Assembly: GCA_000333855.2 (NCBI GenBank)
Contig: CM007320.1
Span: 3,396,350-3,460,349 of the forward strand
DNA from: Endotrypanum monterogeii
Taxonomy: Eukaryota; Euglenozoa; Kinetoplastea; Trypanosomatida; Trypanosomatidae
Direction: 5' to 3'
DNA length: 64,000 nucleotides
A program made the position numbers and the translations under genes. Below, piece by piece: positions 1-11,324 of the stretch. The notes below the pieces were generated by a model. That model was given only the letters and a program-made list of their open reading frames with translations, was not told the DNA's origin and searched no databases. The first letter of the stretch is position 1. Each line of letters begins with the position of its first letter.

Positions 1-1228
1 CGTTGTACATCATTTCGTGCAAGGCCCAGAAGGTTTCCTCCTCAGCCATTTGCGTGGACAGGGCAGCGACAAGAAAGCCCATGCCCTGTACGTAGCCGAC
101 CTCTGGATCACACCCGGCGTAGGCATGGAGAACGTTGCGCAAGAAGATTTGGCCGACGCCACCAGCATCCTGGAAGAGGACATGGGTGGGAAAGGTGCGG
201 GAGAGATCGCGTGAGATGATCGCATCGACCTCTTTGCTCGCGAGTACCTTTTCTCGCAGTGCAGCATAAACACCACTGTTTTCTTCAGAATTGAGTTGAT
301 GGAAAGAACCCAAGAGCAGCTGCCACGCAACCCCTCGAAAGCGGCTTGGGATCCCCTTACGGCACCTCTCTTTGAGTTTTGCGTTCATTTTTTTGTTTGT
401 CTTGCTCCAGTCGGCCGCCATGTTTGCCCACTTGATCTCCCGCCGCATCACCTGCTTCCCATCGATGCGGCGAATATATTTTTCATCCCTTGCCTTTGTG
501 TCTTCGTCAATGACAAAGCCGAACTCGTCTACGAACTGCTGCTCGTCCTCTCGCTCCTCGGTATCGACAAGGCTATCGTTACCCGGAAAGGAGTGGCGAT
601 CATCACCGCCTCGTGTTTCCGCTAGATGGTGATGGCCCCCCTCATCAGTGTCGGAGTCACTGCAGCCAGTTGGCGCTGCATGTAGCTGACTTTTCCGAAG
701 AGGTTGCGGAAGACCTGCACCCTTGACCACGCACCGATTCTGAGGTATGAGCGGGGTCGGATGTGCTGAGGTGCCTTGCGGCACAACAGCCGCGCTAGCT
801 GTCAAACCTTTTGCAGCTTTGAAACTGTGGAAAGGTGAGTCAGGATGTTCCCCCCGCACCTCTTTCTCTGTTGTCCCCAAACACAAAGGAGAGGAGACTA
901 ACTCGGCAACGTGCCCAGCACATTGAGGGTTACTAAGGACATCCTTGGCTGCTGCAACATAAGCCTGTGAATATTGTGACGAGCTGCGTCCTGGAGCAGC
1001 GAGTAGACCCACTACGGTATCATCGCTTTCAGAAAGAACAGCTTCAATCGTGGCGGCATGCGTCGACTGCGCGAGAGATGCACCTTTTCCTTTCGATGTG
1101 GCTCGACCCACTGCGAAGGAATCTCCTCTTACCTCGGTTGCAGATATATGAAGGGGGATGCTCCGGACGGGATTGTGTGGCGCGCCTTCGCTCTCATTGA
1201 CGCCCGAGAACACGCTGACCTCATCCAT
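1..1228 (-). CDS. TBC-domain Rab GTPase-activating protein, 3' part cut off by window edge
   Basis: TBC proteins stimulate GTP hydrolysis by Rab GTPases on endomembranes. Reading back from the edge gives 409 codons from an ATG at 1228, with an in-frame TAG just upstream at 1244-1246. Residues 1-250 are low-complexity and acidic (Ser, Glu, Asp) and probably disordered. From about residue 255 a classic TBC domain begins: a basic segment, then a Trp-Gln-Leu-Leu helix, then the Arg-finger motif IxxDxxR (I338, D341, R344) and the Gln-finger motif YVQG (Y379, Q381). Both catalytic fingers are present, so an active GAP is expected. The C-terminal part of the domain is missing only because the window ends. 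The next gene upstream (3877-5211) is a clear paralogue. A pyrimidine-rich tract on the coding strand (1286-1302) lies about 60 nt before the start and could direct trans-splicing. Which Rab it acts on cannot be told. Confidence 0.9.
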   Translation of the reverse strand, partial: MDEVSVFSGVNESEGAPHNPVRSIPLHISATEVRGDSFAVGRATSKGKGASLAQSTHAATIEAVLSESDDTVVGLLAAPGRSSSQYSQAYVAAAKDVLSNPQCAGHVAELVSSPLCLGTTEKEVRGEHPDSPFHSFKAAKGLTASAAVVPQGTSAHPTPLIPQNRCVVKGAGLPQPLRKSQLHAAPTGCSDSDTDEGGHHHLAETRGGDDRHSFPGNDSLVDTEEREDEQQFVDEFGFVIDEDTKARDEKYIRRIDGKQVMRREIKWANMAADWSKTNKKMNAKLKERCRKGIPSRFRGVAWQLLLGSFHQLNSEENSGVYAALREKVLASKEVDAIISRDLSRTFPTHVLFQDAGGVGQIFLRNVLHAYAGCDPEVGYVQGMGFLVAALSTQMAEEETFWALHEMMYN

Positions 1229-3876
1229 CAAGACCTTGGTCGCCTAATGCACTCAGAAACGAAAAACCGCAGAATCGTTCGATTCGGAAGAAAAAAAAAA
1301 GAACCAGAAAACGTCGAGCAGTAAAAAAATGTTTCACGGACAATTTAGTGGTGAAGAAATAGTGGAAGCGGCAGCGGGGGAGGGAAAACGAAAAATGGGG
1401 TGAGGAAGCAGAAGAGAGGTGCTACTCCTTCCTTGGTAAGAAAGAGGAGAAATTTATCAACGTGTCCCTACAGGCGAGTGTATGCCTGCTGTGGGAAAAG
1501 GGCGTGTGGTGTGTGTCACACAATACCTTAGCAGGCGTACCCTCTAGCTAAAGGCAGCAACTGCCTGAGAAAAATTGGGGGAAAACGGAGAAGTGGCAGA
1601 GAAGAAACGAGGGGTAAACCACAGTGGCGCAAGTGAAAGAAAGGTAGCCGAGGTCTTCCGTTCGGTTTAAGTGACGAATAGCCTGCAGACCTTTTTTTTT
1701 TTTGAGGAGGTGCAAGGGAGGGAGAATATGTTTGCACGTGTGCAAATGACTTTCTTTAGCGCATGAGCTTGCTTCAGAGGGTAGAGAAAATGCGTTAACG
1801 CGGATTGGCATCATCCCTGTTTTTCTGCTGTAAAAAGTAAGGCTTTTTTCCCCCTCTGGTGATGTGGAATCACAGGAGGAGGAAAAAAAAAAGGGAAAGA
1901 ATGAGAGAAACGGGGAAACAAAAAAAAAGGGGGAGGAACAGTACAAAAAGTGAAGCACACGCAGGCCCAAAGGAATGAGGACTGTGCGCAAGGAGGCCGT
2001 GTTACTAAATCACAGTGCAAAATTCTCTTGTCCTTCTCTTCTTCCGCCCTTTTCCCTCATCTCCCTTTGACCCCGTGCGACTTTTCTTTCCACCCCGATA
2101 AACGGGGAAAAAAACAAGCAAAATGCAAACAAAAACACATGGGCAAAAATTCGAGCATCTGTGATGCAGAGACGAAAGAAGGGGGGGTGCGATGAGCCGG
2201 GCGAGAGAGAAACGATACGGCGACAATGATGGGATGGGAGAAAACAAAAAGAGGAGGAGTTGTAGGCCAGTTGTAAAGAGGAAATCCACGATGGCACTGC
2301 AGCCCTTCTTTATCCTTCATCCCTTTTTTTTTTGAGAGAGTGAGTACGTCTTATCCATATAAAAGGCGCTTCCATGAATTGTATCGGGTAAAAAAAAAAA
2401 AAAGAACGCCACAGCTAATGCTCTCTCAACCTGTCACTAAACCCTCTGATAAAAAGCAGTTGTTTGCTACCGCCTGAGTCCATGTCCTCCTCTTCTCGTC
2501 AACCCATCCCACTGTTTGTACTCGAGATTGAAAAAATTATGCGGCAAAACGGTAACAGGAGTCATGGGAAATCTCATCATTACGGTGCTCAACTTTCCCT
2601 TGCCAGAAGTACAGGACCTGATCTGCTGCCTTCGACTACCCCATTCGACCATCACTAAGAGTCAAGCAGCATTAGACACTCCCCTAGATAGTTCCTGATC
2701 CCCTTCTTGTCTGATCGCTGCACAGCTGGTCCCTTTCGCAGATGGTGCATCGTCCCAGCCCACCTTACCATCACGTCCCACCGCACAGGCTTGTGAAGAG
2801 ACAAAAAAGCCTCTGGGTGAGACATGTATCGCGCTACACTGGCGCCTTTCACATCACAGGGGTCAAAGGCACACAGACACTCCTCTATGCCCAGGAGCTA
2901 GACTCTGTCACCAGGAGCAGTGGTTCGCCATGGGCAGAAGGGTATAGGAGTCTGCGGTGCTTCATCAGGAAGAGAATGGACAAGACCCTACCACTCTCTT
3001 TTGACAATAAATATACCCCCACCCTTTCCCCTCGGAAACAGACACAAAAACACACGGACAGAGAGACTGAGATGCAAAAGTCATTTGGGAGGCAATGTAC
3101 ATGTCACAAAGGACACCGGGAAAAAAAATCTCAAGTGAAGGTCAGCACCCGCGATACCATTACAAGAGGGCAAAGGAGGAGAGATGACAGTTTCTTTTTT
3201 TTTTTTAAGAACAGAGGAACGCCTGAAAGCAGAAAAAATTCGTTGCATGCATGCGTAGCCTTTCCCTATGAACCGATGCAGAGTAAGCAAGACTGCCAAC
3301 ACTGCACTTGAGATCTGAGCGAATATACAATCCACAGAGCACCACAAAGAATGTGTCGCCGGGATGCTCAAGACGGTTCATGGAAGAAAAAAAAAAACTT
3401 TCATACGACTACAAAGTGAATGCAGTAGCAGCTACCAAAAGAGGAGGACGAAAGTACTGCAATTAACTGTAGGGGAGAATAAAGCGCACCACTACGTGTA
3501 TACATGTGTAGGCGTCTGATCTTCGATTTTTTTCGCTGTACTCCGCTCGTGAATCTTTCCCCACGTCTTTGTCACACACTGCAGAGCAGAAGATATATCT
3601 GCGCCCCCTCTTTTCCATGAACGAAAAGACAGGGTAGCGGGAGAAAAAAAACGAGGAGAAGGGGCGTGAAGAGCAGCAGCCTAGAACCCAACAGTGCAGT
3701 AACCCCGAAAAGAAGAGGAAGCGCGGAAGTGTCCACGAAAGTGAGGAGGCTGTTCCTCCGTCTCTGCCCGACAACGCCCAGCAGCCTGTTTTCCTTGCAC
3801 ACATAAGCAACCATGTAGTAGGGGAATAGCTCACGCCTGATAAAAAAAAAAAACAAGGTTCCTCGCACGACGCATC
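1229..3876. other. intergenic region between the two TBC genes
   Basis: No gene is seen in these 2.6 kb. Open frames here are short, use non-ATG starts or are Lys/Arg/Ser/Phe-rich translations of A- and T-runs. The left end holds the leader of the left TBC gene with its pyrimidine tract (1286-1302, coding strand). The rest is presumed 3' UTR of the upstream TBC gene. It has several homopolymer runs (near 1692, 1940, 2390 and 3195). Confidence 0.6.
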
Positions 3877-5211
3877 TTACGCTCGCTGCGCGTTATACGC
3901 CACCATTACCCCCTTCACGAAGGCACCACTGAAGCGGATATTAAGCGCAGTCTTCAAAAGCTCTGCAGGTCGCTGGGACTCCTGAATGCCCTTCAGTGCC
4001 AGGAGCAGCTCTGCCTCCGAACCCAAGGAGAGTAAGCGCCGTTTTTCAATCTTGAGGAGCGCGAGCGCGACTCGGTAGACCGGCTTCCACCCCTCGCAAA
4101 GAAACATGTCCCAGATACGGGAGACGAGACCAAAGTTGAAGTAGTAAGTGAAGACTGTCATGAACCAATGCACTGCGTAGAAGGATGGATGTATCTGGTA
4201 CTTCTCATGCAGATGAATGTACAGCTTCGGCATCGTTTTATACATCAGTGTTTGGAATACGTGAAAAGAGGACTGTAACTGTGGAAATCCAGGAGAGAAG
4301 ATCGCTTGCATGTTGTACTTTGTGTTCTTCATGAGTGCAACGAAGGCCCAAAAAGCGTCCTCCTCTTCCTCCACCTGGAGAATGAGGGTAGCAGCAAGAA
4401 AACCCATACCTTGGCAGTATCCAACCCCGGGATCGTAGTTGGCGTAAGCGTGAAGAATGCCACGCAGCATTTGCTGCCCCTGACCGGACGCGTTAGGACA
4501 GAAAAGGCGGTGCGTAGGGAAGGTTCGATTTAAATCGCGCGCGATGATACCCTCAAGGTCCTTTGAAGAGAGGGACTCACTTCGAAGACGAATGTAGACC
4601 CCTGGGTTTCTCTCTTTCATTCCCCAGGACTGCAGTAGGTGTTGCCAAACAATCCCCCGCATCGCTTGGGGGACCCCGCGTCGGCAATAACGCTTCAGTT
4701 TGTCCGGCTTCACGGTGGTCCAATGACTGATTACGTACCTCCACTTCATTAGATACCCCTGTTCGTTACTCCGAGTGCGGCGCTCGTAGTCCTCGGCAGC
4801 CTTTTCTACTTCCGTGACAGAAAAACCGAACATGTCATAGCACTGATAAGCATAACGCTTCGACCCAGCAGCGCGGCGATGCGCACTCACAGCAGCCTCC
4901 GTCTGTGCGGACATGTCGTGAGAGAGGCGCTGCCTTGAAAATGTGTTCGGGATGTCATAGGCGGCGTGGGATTCTTCCTGACTGGGGTAACCACTGCCAC
5001 GGTCATGGAAGATCTCCTCCCCATCCTCTCCGCTAACGCTGTCGACAGCAGCACGGTTGATACGCCCTGTGGTCGAGCTGATGACGGCCGGCATTGTACC
5101 GCGACGCAGATGAACTTCCTCAGCATGGGGAAGAATGACGAGGTTTCCATCCACCAGCGTCGTCGGTGGAACATCGGCAACATTGGCACTGACATGCCTC
5201 AGAGAAGTCAT
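3877..5211 (-). CDS. TBC-domain Rab GTPase-activating protein
   Basis: A predicted Rab GAP of 444 residues. Residues 1-125 are low-complexity. The TBC domain spans about 178-400, with the Arg-finger motif at I223/D226/R229 and the Gln-finger YCQG at 265-268. It then continues through the usual Phe/Trp-rich helices. The open frame runs further upstream to a TTG codon, but that part translates a polypyrimidine tract (four Phe in a row). The ATG at 5211 was chosen because it follows the tract directly: 13 T at 5229-5217 on the coding strand, then CAG and ATG two bases later. The domain closely matches that of the gene to its left, so the pair arose by duplication. The non-TBC N-termini are not alike, suggesting different Rab partners or locations. 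Confidence 0.9.
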   Translation of the reverse strand: MTSLRHVSANVADVPPTTLVDGNLVILPHAEEVHLRRGTMPAVISSTTGRINRAAVDSVSGEDGEEIFHDRGSGYPSQEESHAAYDIPNTFSRQRLSHDMSAQTEAAVSAHRRAAGSKRYAYQCYDMFGFSVTEVEKAAEDYERRTRSNEQGYLMKWRYVISHWTTVKPDKLKRYCRRGVPQAMRGIVWQHLLQSWGMKERNPGVYIRLRSESLSSKDLEGIIARDLNRTFPTHRLFCPNASGQGQQMLRGILHAYANYDPGVGYCQGMGFLAATLILQVEEEEDAFWAFVALMKNTKYNMQAIFSPGFPQLQSSFHVFQTLMYKTMPKLYIHLHEKYQIHPSFYAVHWFMTVFTYYFNFGLVSRIWDMFLCEGWKPVYRVALALLKIEKRRLLSLGSEAELLLALKGIQESQRPAELLKTALNIRFSGAFVKGVMVAYNAQRA

Positions 5212-5230
5212 CACTGAAAAAAAAAAAAAG
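5212..5230 (-). promoter_or_regulatory. candidate spliced-leader acceptor of the second TBC gene
   Basis: On the coding strand, 13 T (5229-5217) are followed by CAG with the AG at 5215-5214. The start codon comes only two bases further. If used, the mRNA would have an almost leaderless 5' UTR. This is inferred from sequence; an upstream acceptor with the same start is also possible. Confidence 0.4.
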
Positions 5231-7328
5231 CGAGAGACGTGCACAAGAGGAAAACACCCCCCCTTTTTCTCGGAGGTTTCGCCGTCGCAAGTAAACACAA
5301 TAGTGTAGAGGCACACGTGTGAGATCAACTACAGTTTTTTTTTTCTTTTTTTGTTTTAATGTGTATAGGGAAAACTTTTTCTAGTCACATTAATCGCTCC
5401 TGCTGCTGTTGAACCTGTTTGAGAGGGTAAGGGCACGAGGGGAGTTGTATCAAACCTCTACTATGAGGACGCACAGAGTTAACTCCCGTCAAAAGCCGTC
5501 CTTGGGGTCACCCTATTAGAAAAGACATGCGGCGGGGTGTTCCTCTCCGCAGCTGAGCAGCTCAAAAGGCAAATAATACAAATACATATACATATATATA
5601 TATATATATATATATTTGAAAAGGTGAGCAAAGGTGAGCAACAGAAAAAATTAAACCATGTCTTCTGTGAAGGAAATGAATGATCAATAACAGGGGGGGA
5701 TGACGAGTCGTGGTATGAAAGATAGGCGAGAAAGTGGACCAGACGGACGATGATAGCAGCGCATTTCCTTCGGAAAAAAAAAGAGAACGAGAGAGAACCA
5801 GAGATGCTCATGATCTCTTGAGTTGGTGTTGTCTACTCTGTACTGATGCGCAGCACGTGAACTGCGCACGCAGGTCTACCCCTCCCCTACTCAAAGATAG
5901 AATGGAGCTGGGAAAAAAATTGATTGCGAAAATGCAGCAGCTACAGCATACCACGGATGGTGTGTGATATGCGACTTCTTTTTTAATCATTGATTCCTCA
6001 AAGAAGGTCGGGCAGCATCTGTTAAGAACCTCAACCCATTTGAGGATCCTCATTTTAGCATCAACGCTCGACCTCCTCGTCGCCATGAGGCCTCGATCTG
6101 CACCCCATCGAGCTCGGAATTATTTTTCCCGAAACCGCATCGGGTATGGCGATTGACAAAAATGAAAAGCGGAAATCAACAGAAATTTGGAGAATAATGC
6201 AGAAGGGTGATGATTACTTTCTTTTTTAAGCAGAGATGTTCCACAGTGCCGACTGCGCTCAAACACAGGTCATTTTTGGTTTTTTGATTCATGGGAAATG
6301 CCACTTCGGAGTAGTTCACCTGCCCCTGCTTCTGGAGAGAGAGAAGAAGATAGGATAGCGGAGTGCCAAAACAGGCTCAACATTGAGAACCATGGCCTCG
6401 GTTCGTAGAGGCTCCTCGAGATGGTGAATGCCTGATCGGCGTTGCATCATCGTCTCCTGCCTTCAGAATGAAGATCAGCGACTCGCGAGTCCTAATCCGG
6501 CTGAAGAAGAGGCGCCAAGTGCTTCACGTGACACCACTAAAACAAATTAGCACCATCTCCCGATGTCGACTAACGGTAGCGGCGTACACTGAGACTTGAA
6601 AAAAAAAAACAGCGCAAGTACACCCAAATCACCATATACTTTTGAGAGAAGGTTGCCTAGAGATCGATGTGCTCCGATGCGAGCGGATACACAACGCGCC
6701 ACATTCCCTTTATGGTACCGCTAATATCAAAGCGAAGGAGTTAGCTCGTGCCCAAGGCACTGTGCACAAGGGAGAGAGATCGCGCAACACCGTCTCGTCC
6801 CAAACGATGTGCTGGAGAATACCCTGCCCCTCTCACCACTAAAATTTGCTTCAATGCCCGCGTACCTGAACAACGCACTGGTGGAGCCATTGCGAGGTGG
6901 TGGTCTGCGTTGCCTTCGTGTAAGTCAGGGTCATTATTTGCACGGATGAATAAGAGCGAAAAAAAAAAAAATTAATTCCTCCGCTCTTTCCATGTGAGGG
7001 TGGGAGGGGAGAGGTAAAGAAGTGCTTCGTCTTCAGACATATGACTCATGTGTATATCCGTGTATGTATAAGAGAGGGGCAGCGAACTCAGGAAACACCC
7101 TCAAGTAGCTGCTGTGTCTATGATGCGAAAAGGCACGACAGAGGCACAAGTAATCAATCAAGTGTGGTCGCAGGCGACCAACAGAAATATGTAGATGTAG
7201 ATGTGGAAGCAGCAAGAAATTGTGAGAGATGTAGCCGCCTGACGATCAGGGCCCATGTTAAGCGTCATTGTCGTGGTAGCAAATGGGGCGACATCTTTTC
7301 CTCGTTGTAGATCCTACTCCGATCCCTT

Positions 7329-7329
<1 letters not shown>

Positions 7330-7362
<33 letters not shown>
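7330..7362. repeat. (CA)n microsatellite
   Basis: About 16 uninterrupted CA units in a spacer; likely length-polymorphic between strains. Confidence 0.95.
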
Positions 7363-7366
<4 letters not shown>

Positions 7367-8430
7367 GCGTTCGCCATGTCATCCTGAGGTGTTAGGGGAA
7401 AAGGTGTGGCTATCATCATTCTGCCACCCAACCCTACATTCGTTTCAGAGAGGCACACTCAGACAGCATACAATCCTCTGCCACGTTTTCCTTTTTTTTT
7501 AATGCGGGGTGTTAACATTCGCAAAGATTTTTATTTATGATTTACCGAAGGATGTGTTTTGCCGACATTTTGTGGATATATATTTCATGTGTATTTGTGT
7601 GTGTGAGGAAGTCGTATTTTTTTTCTCATTGAGAAACCGAGGAGAGTAGCCTTAGTTAGCTCCCGATGGCTAGAAAAGGAAGAATGTGAGGAAATGAAGC
7701 TGCACACGTAAATATTTTATAAAAAAACAGCTTGGGAAACTAAGAGCATGAATCCCCTCTCCCCCTCCCTCTTCGTGTGTGTGCTGAACGTGGTCAGCTA
7801 AGAAGCAAAAAGGTGCTTTCAAAGTTACGCAAGTGTGCAAATGCCTATTTTTTAAAAAGCACAAAGGTATCTACCCGAATCCGTGGGTGTGCGGGTGTGG
7901 GGGGTGTGGTGGAGAGGAGAGGGGAAAAAAGACCCCAATCACTTTTCTCATTTTCGATACATCAGAGTCTCCGTCAGCCCTACGTGGCGCAGGATCGAAA
8001 GCGCGCAGCGTCATCAGCACACAGAAAAACACGCAAGCACACACTACTGCTAAGCGCATTGTCAAAACATTTTTAAAAGCTGTCATAAAAACTATGAAGT
8101 GTTCGCAGCCCTCTCCCTCCTCCTCATCCCTTCCCCACCCCCACGCCCCGGAAAAAAAAAAGACGCTGATAGCTGCAAGAGCCCCTAGGAGATAAAGAGA
8201 TAAAACCAAGACGAGAGAGGGGGTAGCAGCAGAAATTCCTGTTCCTGAAGCAACGTCCGCCAGTCGAAGGCTCCTCACCAAACCACCACAGACACAGACA
8301 CACAAACACACACTCTCTCTCAATGATGCAATTAACGTCACAGTCACTCAGGAATCGGCATATACATAAAGGTAGATGCGAAGAAGAAGAAAGTATGACC
8401 CATTAGGCCCCGCAACCCATGTGGCTGCTC

Positions 8431-10035
8431 TCAGGATGCAGTGGCACTTACCGGCACATGAGTGGCTTGACCATCCAACTCCTTTCGGAGACTGTCTTCG
8501 ATGCGGCTACTGAGGATGTCATAAGAGCGCCTTGCATTGTCGAGCTTTGTCTTGAGAAAATTTTTAACGACACCTTTGGACACGTGACCCTCGCTTACCA
8601 ACCACGGCGCAGTGTGGCGCACCATATTGTACTCCGGGTTGAGGTTCATGATGAACGACTCGAGCACAAGCACGGCAAACAGCAGCGACACATAGGCAGG
8701 GTCCATCTGGACGTTGTTTTGACGAATACTCTCGAAGACGGATTGTAAAATGTTTGTGACCGCATTCTCGTCGTTACGCGTCGGACGGAAGTGCGTGAAG
8801 AGATCAGCCAAGTCACTGCGGAAGCGGTCGGCGTCCGCGTACGGCTGACTATCGGACATGGAAAGAAGACTGTCTGCACACTGGTTTGAATTCCATCGCA
8901 CAAATGACTCAATCAACTGACGCGATATCACACCCTCGTGCTCGCTAAGCTGCTGACAAAGACCCACGTCGATCATGGTTACCTTCGGTTCGTGTGGATT
9001 GCTCGTGCAGTCAATCAGGATATTACCCGGGTGCATGTCGCCGTGGATGAAGTTGTCCCGCAGAAGCATCTTGCACCACGTGTTGAGACCTTTGTGCGCT
9101 AGCGTATCGCGAGCGTGTGGGGGCAACGACGCGAGAAATTCCGGGTTTGCCGGCTCACCTTCGCAAAACGTTTCCACCAAGATCCGCTGTGTTGACATGA
9201 GCGGCTCGGGGAACTCCACGTAGCGCTCAGACTGGAAATTATCTCGGAATCGCGAGAGGTTTTGTGCCTCCACACGGAAGTCCAGCTGCGCTGCCAGGTG
9301 AGTCGTGAAGGCGAGAGAGAGCGAGGGCAGGCGGTAGCGGGCAAGGTTAGGGAACCACTTGTCAACGGCGTAGGCCAAATTATTGAGTATGGTGAAGTCC
9401 AGCACGATCGTCTCAATGATGCCCGGATGCATAACCTTGACGACAACTTTTTGGTTGGAGTTCCTTAGCTTGGCAAGATGTACCTGACCAATGGAGCCGG
9501 ACCCGACCGTTTTGGATTGAACCGACTCGAAGACCGTGAAGGGGTCGCAGTGAAGCTCCTCGCCTAAGATGCGCAGTGTGTCCTCGTACGAATGCTCATC
9601 AACCTCGTTGTACAGGCGCTTGAAGACGTTACGTAGCTCAGCGGCAAACAAGTCCTCGCGCGTACAGCTCCATTGGCCGATCTTTACAAAAACAGGTCCT
9701 GCGCGCTGCACCGCGGCCAGCAACATTTCCAGCCATCGATCATACCATTCCTTACGCAGGGACATGACGAGGTAAAGAGCTGCTACAGGAATGAAGATGA
9801 GCGCCAGCTTAACCAGGCGCCAGCATACCGCTGTGCGTGGCGGACGCTCCACAATACGACCCTCCAAGATGAGGTTGCCCTTGTCATCAACAAGGGGTTT
9901 GAGAACGTGCAACGGCGGTCTAGTGCTTTGCCGATATCTCACATACACGGCGAGACCACCGACCCCGATAGCAGGGACACCGATCGCTGTCAGAGCAACC
10001 TTGGCTGCCCGCGAATACACAAATTTGACCGCCAT
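8431..10035 (-). CDS. UbiB/ABC1/ADCK-family atypical kinase, probably mitochondrial, ADCK2-like
   Basis: This 534-residue protein belongs to the UbiB family, atypical protein-kinase-like ATPases that support ubiquinone biosynthesis or lipid handling in mitochondria. Two hydrophobic segments (about 13-33 and 73-91) near the N-terminus could anchor it in a membrane. The family signature KxGQ is at 118-121 and is followed by Trp, as in ADCK2-type members. The nucleotide loop reads GSGSIGQVH (178-186), the invariant Lys is in VVVKV (K200), the catalytic loop is HGDMHPGN (331-338), and the DFG site is replaced by D356-V-G. All residues expected for nucleotide binding are present. The open frame continues upstream to a TTG with implausible sequence, so the ATG at 10035 was taken. 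A T-run at 10161-10170 followed by CACAG (AG near 10138) on the coding strand gives a sensible 5' leader of about 100 nt. The ADCK2 assignment is from memory of the family. Confidence 0.9.
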   Translation of the reverse strand: MAVKFVYSRAAKVALTAIGVPAIGVGGLAVYVRYRQSTRPPLHVLKPLVDDKGNLILEGRIVERPPRTAVCWRLVKLALIFIPVAALYLVMSLRKEWYDRWLEMLLAAVQRAGPVFVKIGQWSCTREDLFAAELRNVFKRLYNEVDEHSYEDTLRILGEELHCDPFTVFESVQSKTVGSGSIGQVHLAKLRNSNQKVVVKVMHPGIIETIVLDFTILNNLAYAVDKWFPNLARYRLPSLSLAFTTHLAAQLDFRVEAQNLSRFRDNFQSERYVEFPEPLMSTQRILVETFCEGEPANPEFLASLPPHARDTLAHKGLNTWCKMLLRDNFIHGDMHPGNILIDCTSNPHEPKVTMIDVGLCQQLSEHEGVISRQLIESFVRWNSNQCADSLLSMSDSQPYADADRFRSDLADLFTHFRPTRNDENAVTNILQSVFESIRQNNVQMDPAYVSLLFAVLVLESFIMNLNPEYNMVRHTAPWLVSEGHVSKGVVKNFLKTKLDNARRSYDILSSRIEDSLRKELDGQATHVPVSATAS

Positions 10036-10325
10036 TACGCAGCGACGCAGAAAGATCGCAAGAAGAAGATGCGCCTCACATGGAGAGGCACTGAAACATA
10101 TATATAAATTATCACGAGCGCAGCGCGAACACGCCTCTGTGAGTGGGAAAATAAGCGTTTGAAAAAAAAAAGTATATATTATTTTCTTTTGAAACAAACA
10201 GTGATACAGAAGAACCAAGAGAAATCAATGCACAGTCCTCTTCTGCTCTAGCTGAGTCGGTTTGGCACCTAGACACCCGATGGAAAGCGGCGTAGGGAGA
10301 AGTGCGTGAAGCATAAACAAAGCGA

Positions 10326-10345
10326 GTGTGTGTGTGTGTGTGTGT
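10326..10345. repeat. (GT)n microsatellite
   Basis: Ten GT units followed closely by G-rich sequence. Confidence 0.9.
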
Positions 10346-11272
10346 ATGCAAATGGAATGCAGGCGGGGGGAGGGGGAGGGGAGGGGGGGGAAATTCAATT
10401 TCGTTTCGTCGGAATACGGATACAAGTAGAGATATGAAGGGAGAGGGGAGAAGTAGAGGAGAGGTCCCGAGAGCGTGGCCAAGTATTTTGTATAGTGATT
10501 CCGATCATGAACAAAGCGAAGGTAGAGTTCAAGAAAGAGAGTGATCCAGACACGGTAACAAACATAAAGAGCTGATCATTTTTCAATTTGTTTTTTTTTA
10601 TGTTTGAGGAAGGGTGGGGTGAGGTTGCTCACCCCACCCTTCCACCAGAACCGGCAGGCAGGCAATCAATCAATCGAAGAACGTTCACATGACCTCGAGT
10701 CTGTCTCCTTGGCACTACTCTCAACGGGTGCACGCTCAGCCGAGCGAGGGATAGGAACCTCCCTGTCTTCAGTTTAGGGGCTGAATCGTAAAAGCATGTT
10801 TTGTTGCTGCGTTCCCCTCTTCTCAACTCGACATGCAAACAAGTGTGCGTCAACGCAGGCAGGGGACAAATGCTGCATGTGTGCACCAACGTCGGTGAAT
10901 GGCGTGTGAGAGTCAACGCGCCAAAAATGAAGATGGAAGACCAGTATCATGTTAGCCAACCGGTTCCACACACACACACACTTCACCAGGACCTGCAAGC
11001 AGAGGCCTACGCCACTCGCGCTTTCAAACAAAAAAAATAAGTGACCGATGGAGGTGAGGAAGGTAGACACAAAACTCAAGGTATCTCGTACTTCGGAAGG
11101 AGAAAGGGAGGGGAGGTGCTGTTCTTCACGATTGAACATTTATTTTAATGATCATAAATAGGTAGATCGTAGAGAAATGGTGGAAGGCGGGCGAGTTGAA
11201 AAGATGAAATATGAAGAAAAAAAAACATAATCATAATAAAACGTGAACATACAAGGAGACCAAACAAACGTC

Positions 11273-11324
11273 AGCGAAACAACCTAAGCGAAACAACCTA
11301 AGCGAAACAACCTAAGCGAAACAA
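11273..11324. repeat. 14-bp minisatellite, unit AGCGAAACAACCTA, 3.7 copies
   Basis: Three perfect copies start at 11273, 11287 and 11301, followed by a ten-base partial copy at 11315. It lies in the spacer that should be the 3' UTR of the TPR/NOT10-like gene. Confidence 0.95.

Larger units (their letters stand above)
5212..8430. other. intergenic region, 3.2 kb
   Basis: This is the longest spacer in the window. It contains an (AT)n run (5592-5615), a (CA)n run (7330-7362) and scattered A/T homopolymers. No open frame shows protein-like composition, and no RNA gene was recognised. Most of it should be 3' UTR of the ADCK-like gene, whose stop lies at its right end. Confidence 0.6.

Noticed and set aside
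10..330. A 106-codon minus-strand frame at the left edge.
   Set aside because: It is a different-frame shadow of the partial TBC gene; the TBC frame carries the Arg- and Gln-finger motifs.
7871..8347. A 158-codon minus-strand frame upstream of the polypyrimidine-like sequence.
   Set aside because: It is made of Val-Cys-Val-Cys and Phe/Ser/Leu runs from TG and CT repeats in a spacer.
9673..10107. A 144-codon plus-strand frame.
   Set aside because: It lies antisense within the ADCK-like gene and has no family resemblance; a shadow.
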